Below are positions 16,420 through 25,097 of a DNA stretch of 25,097 nucleotides, piece after piece; position 1 is the first letter of the stretch, and each line of letters opens with the position of its first letter. The position numbers were made by a program, and so were the translations under genes. The stretch spans positions 1 to 25,097 of the forward strand of contig DATKDF010000125.1 of assembly GCA_035512795.1 (NCBI GenBank), in the 5' to 3' direction. The stretch is from DATKDF01 sp035512795. GTDB taxonomy: Bacteria; Acidobacteriota; Vicinamibacteria; Vicinamibacterales; SCN-69-37. Under the pieces are notes generated by a model, which saw nothing but the letters and a program-made list of their open reading frames with translations, was not told where the DNA came from and searched no databases.

Positions 16420-17454
16420 TCACGGACCAGCCCGCGCGGCGACGATCGCGGCCGCGACCCGCGGATCGGTCGCCGACGGCTGCGATTCGAGAGCGTCGAG
16501 CGCGGCAGCGCGGTCGGTCGCCGGCAGGTGCGCGGCGGCACAGGCGAGGTTGCGGCGCAGGCGCGCCAGACCGGCGCGCCGCAGCGCGCTCTGGCGCAGC
16601 AGGAGGCGCCAGCCCTCGTCGGACAACCGGCAGAGGTCGACGAGCTTCGGATACAGGAGCGCGCGCCGCGGCTGCCAATCCGGATCGTCGCTCGTCGCCG
16701 CCCGCGCGTTCCACGGACAGACGTCCTGACAGATGTCGCAGCCGAACACGCGGTCGCGCACCGCACCCTGCATCGCGGGATCGATCTGGCCGCGCGCCTC
16801 AATCGTCAGGTACGACAGACACCGCGTGGCATCGAGGCGGTACGGCTCGACAAACGCACCCGTCGGACAGGCATCGAGGCACCGCGTACACGTGCCGCAC
16901 TGGTCGACGCCCGGCGTGTCGGGCTCGAGGTCGGCGTTGGTGACGATCGCCGCCAGGAAGACCCACGACCCGAGGCGCGGGTTGATGAGGCAGGTGTTCT
17001 TGCCGATCCAGCCGAGCCCGGCCGCCTCGGCAAACACGCGCTCCTGGACGGGACCGTCGTCGACCGACGACAGGGCCTCGAGCCCCGGACCATGCTCGGC
17101 GTCCATCCACATGACGAGATCGCGCAGGCGCGGACGCAGCACGTCGTGGTAGTCGGCGCCCCACGCGTACCGGGACACGGCGACGGCGCCGTCGGCCACG
17201 GCCGCCGTCGAGTACGGCTGCGCGGAGTTGTAGACGACGGCGAGCGAGACGACCGTACGGGCCGTCGGCAGGAGCGCGCGTGGATCGGCCCGCTCGCCGC
17301 GGACGTCGGCCAGGTACACCATGTCGCCGGCCTGGCCGGAGGCATACCAGTCGGCCAGCCGCGACAGCTTCGGATGCCTGACAGCCCGCGACACACCGCA
17401 CAGATCGAAGCCCAGCTCGAGGGCGCGGCGCCTCAGGGCGGGCGAGGTCAGCAT
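16420..17454 (-). CDS. queG: Epoxyqueuosine reductase
   Basis: A 344-residue cobalamin- and iron-sulfur-dependent enzyme that reduces epoxyqueuosine to queuosine in tRNA anticodons. Evidence: Asp133 in SSVDDGPVQER (the catalytic acid region), GLGWIGKNTCLI (146-157), and two [4Fe-4S] cysteine groups, CGTCTRCLDACP (186-197) and CDICQDVCP (239-247) together with Cys212. The C-terminal alpha-helical extension fits the usual length of about 340-380 residues. The ATG is 48 bases after the acnA stop, in the same direction. Other queuosine genes are not in the window. Confidence 0.93.
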   Translation of the reverse strand: MLTSPALRRRALELGFDLCGVSRAVRHPKLSRLADWYASGQAGDMVYLADVRGERADPRALLPTARTVVSLAVVYNSAQPYSTAAVADGAVAVSRYAWGADYHDVLRPRLRDLVMWMDAEHGPGLEALSSVDDGPVQERVFAEAAGLGWIGKNTCLINPRLGSWVFLAAIVTNADLEPDTPGVDQCGTCTRCLDACPTGAFVEPYRLDATRCLSYLTIEARGQIDPAMQGAVRDRVFGCDICQDVCPWNARAATSDDPDWQPRRALLYPKLVDLCRLSDEGWRLLLRQSALRRAGLARLRRNLACAAAHLPATDRAAALDALESQPSATDPRVAAAIVAARAGP

Positions 17455-17478
17455 CGCCAGACCGGCCAGCGGCCTACC

Positions 17479-17501
17479 GTCCCAAGTCGGAGCTTCGGGA
17501 C
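17479..17501 (-). terminator. Hairpin directly after acnA stop; weak terminator candidate
   Basis: GTCCC with AAG on one side and CTT-C-GGGAC on the other can pair, leaving a 6-base loop and one bulged base. On the minus strand it starts 1 base after the acnA TAG (17505-17503). No run of T follows it, so it would not be a classic intrinsic terminator. It could protect the mRNA end or act as a partial stop before queG. Confidence 0.3.
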
Positions 17502-17502
17502 A

Positions 17503-20181
<2,679 letters not shown>

Positions 20182-20216
20182 CCCGCTGTCCTCTGGCCTC
20201 TGTCCTCTGCCCTCTT
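20182..20216 (-). repeat. Five 7-bp purine-rich tandem repeats ahead of acnA
   Basis: Read on the minus strand, the units are AAGAGGG, CAGAGGA, CAGAGGC, CAGAGGA and CAGCGGG, followed immediately by the acnA ATG. The first base of the array is the last base of the upstream gene's TGA. Four of five units hold GAGG, so several alternative ribosome binding positions exist. The nearest perfect one, in the fourth unit, sits about 8 bases before the start codon. Confidence 0.75.
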
Positions 20217-20887
20217 CAAAACTTCACCACCGCCGAGGCCGCCGCAGCCGGCCAGAGCCGGAAGCCCCCATCGTCGAGGGGAATGCCGTCGCGGCGATTG
20301 AGGACCCGCATCTCGACCCGGATGCCGAACTGGTCCTGACCGGTCGCGCGTCGCGCCATCCAGTACTTGAAGCCCAAGCCGCCGCCGAAGACGAGTCCGT
20401 TCTCGGCCAACGACATGTCGCCGACGACCTCGCGCATCCAGCCGGCCGATCCGCGCAGGAACCACGCCAGACGCCCCTGCTCGGCAAACCGCCAGGCGAC
20501 GCCCCCTTCCACCGAGTAGCGCGACAGCGCCTCGCTGACCGTCACGTCGGGCACGTCCTCGATGTCACCCCGAATCACCGTCCGGACATCGAACCGCGTC
20601 CAGCCGCCGGAGAGCTCCACGTCGATCCGCCGGGCAACCGCCTGCGAGACGATCACTTCGAGCCCGAGGCCCGCCCCGGCCTCGATGTCGGCACGGAAGA
20701 ACGGTACCGGCGTCCCGTCGGCGTCAAGCAGGTTGGCGTCGACCGACCCGAGCGCCCGCGGCGCGGTCCAGACGATGCCGCCCGACAGTTCCAGCGGGCG
20801 GCGCGTCGACTGCTGCGCCTCGGCGGGCACCGCGGTGACGAGCGTGGCGAGCAGACACGCGGCGGGCAGACGGCAGCCCGGCCTCAC
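20216..20887 (-). CDS. Predicted outer-membrane beta-barrel protein
   Basis: A 223-residue protein with a clear Sec signal peptide (residues 1 to about 24; hydrophobic core LLATLVTAV, cleavage near AEA-QQ). Alternating hydrophobic/polar beta strands follow (LELSGGIVW, RIDVELSGGWTRFDV, RYSVEGGVAWRF, FLRGSAGW, LGFKYW, FGIRVEMRVL). It ends in VVKF: a C-terminal aromatic residue as expected for proteins inserted by the Bam machinery. Size fits an 8-10 strand barrel. No specific family is recognised. The GTG start overlaps the matrixin stop by 4 bases (GTGA), so it is co-translated with that protease and may serve in its surface display or secretion; that role is inference. Confidence 0.75.
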   Translation of the reverse strand: MRPGCRLPAACLLATLVTAVPAEAQQSTRRPLELSGGIVWTAPRALGSVDANLLDADGTPVPFFRADIEAGAGLGLEVIVSQAVARRIDVELSGGWTRFDVRTVIRGDIEDVPDVTVSEALSRYSVEGGVAWRFAEQGRLAWFLRGSAGWMREVVGDMSLAENGLVFGGGLGFKYWMARRATGQDQFGIRVEMRVLNRRDGIPLDDGGFRLWPAAAASAVVKF

Positions 20888-21882
20888 TTGGCGACCACCG
20901 TGACATCGATGCGCCTGCCGGCGCCGCCGGCCGGAACGCCGACGAGCTGGGGATGGTAGGCCGGACGAAAGTCCACGTTCACCTCGGTGTCCTCATCAAA
21001 CACACTCTCGAGATCCACGTCGTCGAGCGGCTCGGCCCGCACGACGTACAGGCCCGGCTCGAGGCCGGCGATGACGAACTCCCCCTCGCCGGACAGGGCG
21101 TAGCCGGACACGAGCGCGCCGGTGCGGATGTTGAGCACCGTCACGTGCGCCCCGAACACCCCCGACCCGCCCAGCCGGACACGGCCGCTGATGGCGCCCA
21201 GGTCACGGTTGAAGTCGGACGTGGAGTAGATGTCGCCGAGGCCGGCGATGTCGTCGGCCTCGAGCGTCCGGTCCTCGATCGAGCCGCGCGAGTAAGCGAT
21301 CGGGAACATCACCGCGCGCTTGCCGACGAGCGAACGGCCCTCGCCGACGATTTCCGTTTCGCCGAGCGCCGAGTGCCCCAGCCCGAGCAGATGCCCGAGT
21401 TCGTGGAGCACCACCGACTCGAGGTCGAAGCGCCCGGCCTGGCCGTCCGGCGCGACCGACCAGTCGAAGATCGTGTTGAAGAAGATGTCCGACGACACGA
21501 GGCGCCCCGTGCTCACCTCGAACTCGAACACCGCGGCGCCGAGCGTCCGGTCCTCGTCCGGCTGCGACTGGAACCCGATCACCGACAACCCGTCGTCGGC
21601 GAACGGCTCAGCACTGGTGAACCCGGCAAATGAGGCCGACAGGCTCGCCGTCGGCACCGACGTCCACGTCTCGAAGGCCGTGCGCACGGTCTGTTCCAGC
21701 TCCGCCGCGCTCACGTGCTCGTCGTCACGGTCGGTGATGAAGTACTGGACGGGAAACGACACCCAACGCAGCGAGATGATCCGGCCATCCACCTCGACGC
21801 CGAGCTTCAGGTAGGCATCGACCCGCGGGGCGAGGGCCAGGACGACCAGGGCGACGGCGAGCATCCAGCGCGGGCCGGTCAT
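20884..21882 (-). CDS. Secreted matrixin-type zinc metalloprotease with C-terminal beta-sandwich domain
   Basis: A 332-residue protein with a signal peptide (residues 1-23; core MLAVALVVLALA, cleavage near VDA-Y). The protease domain carries the metzincin motif HELGHLLGLGH (160-170), giving three zinc-binding histidines and the catalytic Glu161, with a Met-turn at about Met192 (VMFP). The segment AFETWTS (69-75) is typical of the family's early helix. Residues about 229-285 resemble a carboxypeptidase-regulatory-like beta-sandwich (SGRVRLGG, GAHVTVLN, GEFVIAGLEPGLYVVRA). No obvious cysteine-switch propeptide is seen. It overlaps both neighbours by 4 bases. It probably cleaves extracellular or periplasmic protein; the substrate is unknown. 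Confidence 0.86.
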   Translation of the reverse strand: MTGPRWMLAVALVVLALAPRVDAYLKLGVEVDGRIISLRWVSFPVQYFITDRDDEHVSAAELEQTVRTAFETWTSVPTASLSASFAGFTSAEPFADDGLSVIGFQSQPDEDRTLGAAVFEFEVSTGRLVSSDIFFNTIFDWSVAPDGQAGRFDLESVVLHELGHLLGLGHSALGETEIVGEGRSLVGKRAVMFPIAYSRGSIEDRTLEADDIAGLGDIYSTSDFNRDLGAISGRVRLGGSGVFGAHVTVLNIRTGALVSGYALSGEGEFVIAGLEPGLYVVRAEPLDDVDLESVFDEDTEVNVDFRPAYHPQLVGVPAGGAGRRIDVTVVAK

Positions 21883-22469
21883 CGAATCCGCCGGTCAATC
21901 GGCTGCACGCGCGACGGCAGCGAGCGGCCGGCCACGACGAGCCGGACCAGTGACTCGAACTCCGGTATCGCCACCGACTGGCGCCGGACATCGCCGCGGA
22001 CGACCGGACCGGTCGTGGCCGTGCTCCACCCGGCGACGACCGGCGGCTCGACACGTGCGCGGCCGGTCTGGCGGTCGCGGTGCACGCGGTAGACGCCCAT
22101 GCCCAGGTGAACCGGGCGCCATTGCCCCGCGGCATCCCGGCGAAGAAACAGCACGGCCTCCTGCCCCGGCCGGAACGTCGGCGCGCCGGTGCGGACAAAC
22201 CGCCGGTCGCCCACCTGCCCACCGGGCACGAGGACCGACACAAACGCGGCCGCCTCGCCCTTCATGACCGACGCAACGGCCACCGTGGCCACCGATTCGA
22301 CACGGCGTTCCGGCGTCGTGATCGTGCGGACGTCGGTCACTGTCCCACGGACGATGAGCGTCGCGCCGGTCACCACTTCACGAAACTCGGCCGGAATGAT
22401 CAGGTTGGCGTGCAGAGAGGTGGCGGCCGCCACCAGAACGACCGTGACGAGCCAGCGGGTTCGCAGCAT
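21879..22469 (-). CDS. Small secreted protein of unknown function, matrixin-linked
   Basis: A 196-residue protein with a signal peptide (residues 1-21; core WLVTVVLVAAATSL, cleavage after HA). The mature part is beta-rich: TLIVRGTVTDV, VESVATVAVASVMKGE, FVSVLVPGGQVGDRRF, FRPGQEAVLFL. I do not recognise a named family, but the order 'V.G.V..V', 'T...V..V.KG', 'V..PGG..G', 'F..G...VLFL' is one I associate with exported proteins encoded beside secreted metalloproteases. Its stop forms an ATGA overlap with the matrixin start, so the two are made together; a protease partner, inhibitor or chaperone role is possible. It starts 9 bases after the lpxB stop. Confidence 0.75.
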   Translation of the reverse strand: MLRTRWLVTVVLVAAATSLHANLIIPAEFREVVTGATLIVRGTVTDVRTITTPERRVESVATVAVASVMKGEAAAFVSVLVPGGQVGDRRFVRTGAPTFRPGQEAVLFLRRDAAGQWRPVHLGMGVYRVHRDRQTGRARVEPPVVAGWSTATTGPVVRGDVRRQSVAIPEFESLVRLVVAGRSLPSRVQPIDRRIR

Positions 22470-22478
22470 GCCTTCAGT

Positions 22479-23627
22479 CTAGCTTACGGCTGCCGCCAAC
22501 ACGGCCTCGGCGGCACGATCGGACGCGCCTGGCGTGCCGAGCTTCGCACGGACGTCAGCCAGGTCCTGGCGCATCGCGTCGGCCCGTGCCTGGTCGGTCA
22601 GGAGCGACACGGCTTCGCCGGCGACGCGCTCTGGCGTGCAGGCCTCCTGAATGAGTTCCGGGACGACCGGACGACCCGCCACGAGGTTGGCCATCCCGTA
22701 GGTCGAGACCCGCACCAGCCGGCGCCCGAGCGCGTAGGTCGATGGTGACACCTTGTAGACGATGACCATCGGGCATCCGTGCAGCGCCGCCTGGACCGTC
22801 GCGGTGCCCGACGCGGTGACCGCGACGTCGGCGGCCGCCAGCACGCTGTCGGTATCGCCCGAGATCACCGCCATGGGCAGGCGCGTCGTCGAGGCGACCG
22901 GCTCGAACACCCGGTCGTCGAGCGCCGGCGCGCGCGCGACGACAAACTGTGCACCGGGTACGCGTGTGCAAATCAGGCCCGCCGCGTCGACCAGCACCGG
23001 CAGCAGGCGCACGACCTCGTTCGGGCGACTGCCTGGCAGGAGCGCCACGATCGGTAACGCCGGGTCGAGCCCATGGGCCCGGGCGAGCGCCGTCCGATCG
23101 GTCGTCACCGGGGCGAGGTCCACGAGCGGATGGCCGACAAAGGTGACCGGGACGCCGGCCCGCTCGTAGATCGCCGCCTCGAAGGGGAAGATCACGAGCA
23201 TCTTCGCGACATGGCGCCTGAGCGTCTTCATCCGGCCGGCGCGCCAGGCCCAGAGCTGCGGACTGACGTAGTAGACGACAGGCACGCCGAGCCCGTGCAA
23301 CACGGGCAGCAGGCGGAAGTTGAAGTCCGGAAAGTCGATGGCGACGAAGACATCCGGGCGATCGGCGCGCGCGGCCGCCTCGATCGTGCGCAGCATGCGC
23401 CAGGAGCGCGGCAGCACGGTCAACGCTTCGGACAGGCCCGTGACGGCAAAGCCGCGATAGTCACCGAGGAGCGTCGCCCCGGCGCCGGCGAGCGCCGCGC
23501 CGCCAAAACCCGAGACCCGGACGCCGGGCGCGCGCGATCGGAGCGCCGAGACGAGGGCACCGGCGTAGAGATCGCCGGACGCCTCACCACAGGAGACGAG
23601 GACGCGCGGCCCGGGCGTGTCGATCAC
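22479..23627 (-). CDS. lpxB: Lipid-A-disaccharide synthase
   Basis: A 382-residue glycosyltransferase (GT19) joining UDP-diacylglucosamine and lipid X in lipid A synthesis at the inner membrane. Motifs are SCGEASGDLYAG (12-23) near the N-terminus, VAIDFPDFNFRL, YYVSPQLWAWR, FVGHPLVD, LLPGSRPNEV, and ASGTATVQAAL for UDP-sugar binding. Length is normal. Its presence shows an LPS-bearing outer membrane. The GTG start overlaps the M16 stop by 4 bases (GTGA), with GAGGG about 12 bases upstream, so the two are co-translated. Other lipid A genes probably lie beyond the right edge of the window. Confidence 0.95.
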   Translation of the reverse strand: MIDTPGPRVLVSCGEASGDLYAGALVSALRSRAPGVRVSGFGGAALAGAGATLLGDYRGFAVTGLSEALTVLPRSWRMLRTIEAAARADRPDVFVAIDFPDFNFRLLPVLHGLGVPVVYYVSPQLWAWRAGRMKTLRRHVAKMLVIFPFEAAIYERAGVPVTFVGHPLVDLAPVTTDRTALARAHGLDPALPIVALLPGSRPNEVVRLLPVLVDAAGLICTRVPGAQFVVARAPALDDRVFEPVASTTRLPMAVISGDTDSVLAAADVAVTASGTATVQAALHGCPMVIVYKVSPSTYALGRRLVRVSTYGMANLVAGRPVVPELIQEACTPERVAGEAVSLLTDQARADAMRQDLADVRAKLGTPGASDRAAEAVLAAAVS

Positions 23628-25097
23628 GCGGGCGGCAGGCCCTCACCGGGCGCCTCGCGCCCGGACGCCGCACCGCGCCGGAGCGTGGGGGACGCGACGT
23701 CGAGTTCGGCAATCGGAATGAGATCGAATTCCTCGAAGCCGAGCGCCTTCAACTGATCGACGAACCGGGACGCATCGCCGACGAGCACGATCGACAACCG
23801 GTCGGGCCGCATGATCTGTTTCGCCACGCGCTGAATGTCCTCGGGCGTGACGGCTTCGACCTTGTCCCGATACGATTCGATCTCCTTTGGATCGAGGCCG
23901 TAGAAGATGTACGCGAGCACCTGCGTCGCGATCGCCGCCGGCGTCTCGATGGTCAACGGAAAGCTGCCCGCCAGATAGTCCTGCGCGCCGCGCAGTTCCG
24001 GAAAGCGAACGGCCTCGCGCTGCAGGCGCCAGAACTCGTCGACCATCAGGCGTAGCGACTCGCCGGTGGTCTCCGTGCGGGTATCCGTTTCGGCCACCAC
24101 CTGCCCGCCGCCCCGGTACGTCCTGAACGCGGCCGACGCGCCGTAGGTCAGGCCACGATCGGAACGCAATACACCGAACAGCCGGTTGGCCCCCTCCCCG
24201 CCCAGGATCCGGACGGCGAGGTCGAACGGCACGAAGTCCGGACTGGTGCGCGCAATGGCCAGGTGCCCCACGCGGATCTCGGTCTGTGCCGAGCCGGGCC
24301 GGTCGACGACGACAATGCGGCGGGCGGCGGCCGGCAACGCCGGCAGTGTGATCTCCGGGACGTCGCGCATGGGCCAGGATCCGAACGCCCGCTCGGCCGC
24401 GGCAAACGCCTCGTCGGCCGACAGATCGCCGACAATCGCCAGGAGCGCGTTGTTCGGCACGAACCACGTGCGATGAAACGCCACGAGATCGTCGCGCGTC
24501 ACCCGCGCCACCGATTCCGGGGTGCCATCGCCCGGGCGTCCGTACGGATGCCCCCCGAAGACGAGCCGGTTGAAGACCACGCCGGCGACATAGTCGGGGT
24601 CGTCGTAGCCGACCTGCATGGCCGACATCGCCTGGCGGCGATGCCGCTCGATTTCCTCGGGCGCAAACGCCGGATTCCGCACGAGATCGGCCGCCAGCTC
24701 GAGCGCCTGCACCGTGCGGTCCTTGAGCACGGCGCCCGCGACGAACGACAGCTCGTTGGCCGACCCGGCGTTGATCAGGCCGCCCGCCGAATCGATGAGC
24801 GTCGCAATCTCGCCGGAGGATCGGGTCGTCGTGCCCTGCGTCAGGAGCGCCGCGACGAAACTGGCGACCCCGAACCGGGCGGGCGCTTCGTTCACCGATC
24901 CGGCGGTGACGATCAGGCGGAAGCTCACTGACGGCTGCTCGTGGTGCGGCACGACGAGCACCTGGAGGCCGTTCGGCAGCGTGCGCAGGTCGTAGGACGG
25001 AAAGTCCACCGGCCGTGGCGGCCGCGGCCGCGGCGGCCGCGCCGCCGGCCCCCACGGGGCGGGCAACCCCGCGACGCGGGGCAGGACGAGGGGGGGG
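23624..25097 (-). CDS. M16 peptidase-like subunit without zinc motif (5' end beyond window)
   Basis: The frame stays open to the window edge, so the start and any signal peptide are missing; 490 codons are visible. After a proline/arginine-rich stretch encoded by low-complexity GC-rich DNA (about 25010-25060), two M16 lobes follow. At the site of the zinc motif HxxEH the aligned sequence is GVASFVAALLTQGT: Ser and two Ala replace His, Glu and His. The second lobe keeps the R...Y pair (LRSDRGLTYGAS). This matches the non-zinc subunit of heterodimeric bacterial M16 peptidases, whose partner carries HxxEH. That partner would be expected just upstream, outside the window. The last coding bases overlap lpxB. 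Confidence 0.85.
   Translation of the reverse strand, partial: PPLVLPRVAGLPAPWGPAARPPRPRPPRPVDFPSYDLRTLPNGLQVLVVPHHEQPSVSFRLIVTAGSVNEAPARFGVASFVAALLTQGTTTRSSGEIATLIDSAGGLINAGSANELSFVAGAVLKDRTVQALELAADLVRNPAFAPEEIERHRRQAMSAMQVGYDDPDYVAGVVFNRLVFGGHPYGRPGDGTPESVARVTRDDLVAFHRTWFVPNNALLAIVGDLSADEAFAAAERAFGSWPMRDVPEITLPALPAAARRIVVVDRPGSAQTEIRVGHLAIARTSPDFVPFDLAVRILGGEGANRLFGVLRSDRGLTYGASAAFRTYRGGGQVVAETDTRTETTGESLRLMVDEFWRLQREAVRFPELRGAQDYLAGSFPLTIETPAAIATQVLAYIFYGLDPKEIESYRDKVEAVTPEDIQRVAKQIMRPDRLSIVLVGDASRFVDQLKALGFEEFDLIPIAELDVASPTLRRGAASGREAPGEGLPPA

Noticed and set aside
25010..25097. GC-rich low-complexity run and terminal G-run as a repeat element
   Set aside because: Most of it reads in frame as the Pro/Arg-rich start region of the M16-like protein; the final G-run may simply reflect the end of the assembled sequence.

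Overview
The window is high-GC bacterial DNA with tightly packed genes, many of them joined by ATGA or GTGA stop/start overlaps. An lpxB gene and a predicted outer-membrane beta-barrel point to a diderm (Gram-negative) cell. The mix of features (TAT-exported Gfo/Idh/MocA and isomerase proteins, a SUMF1-like exported protein, matrixin with a regulatory-like domain, M16 peptidase, very high GC) fits Acidobacteriota of the Vicinamibacteria type. That placement is an inference from gene content and composition, not a database match.

Layout. Bases 1-716 are visibly less GC-rich and hold no convincing intact gene, only a possible remnant of a small protein on the minus strand. A RibD/DHFR-like reductase follows on the plus strand (717-1265). 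A five-gene minus-strand operon (8397 down to 1276) encodes aerobic CoA-dependent degradation of an aromatic acid, most likely 2-aminobenzoate (anthranilate): a two-domain anthraniloyl-CoA monooxygenase/reductase, an SDR dehydrogenase, a crotonase-fold enzyme, an acyl-CoA dehydrogenase, and an aryl-CoA ligase with a RidA domain fused to its C-terminus. Upstream on the same strand is a 913-residue exported protein joining ApbE (flavin transferase), metal amidohydrolase and cyclophilin domains (8464-11205).

Divergent from it, a plus-strand run (11319-14394) encodes a Sec-exported SUMF1-fold protein without the catalytic cysteines, a TAT-exported Gfo/Idh/MocA oxidoreductase and a TAT-exported hydroxypyruvate-isomerase-like TIM barrel. 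This is probably a periplasmic sugar-modification module.

From 14402 to the window end every gene is on the minus strand. In transcription order they are: M16 peptidase-like subunit (cut by the window edge), lpxB, a small secreted protein, a matrixin metalloprotease, a beta-barrel protein, acnA, queG, yqgE and a malonyl-CoA synthetase (matB-like). A purine-rich 7-bp tandem repeat fills the gap before acnA, and a hairpin follows its stop codon.

The most unusual items are the ligase-RidA fusion, which joins the first step of the pathway to a probable deamination step, and the ApbE-amidohydrolase-cyclophilin fusion. No tRNA, rRNA, CRISPR array, insertion sequence or integrase was seen.
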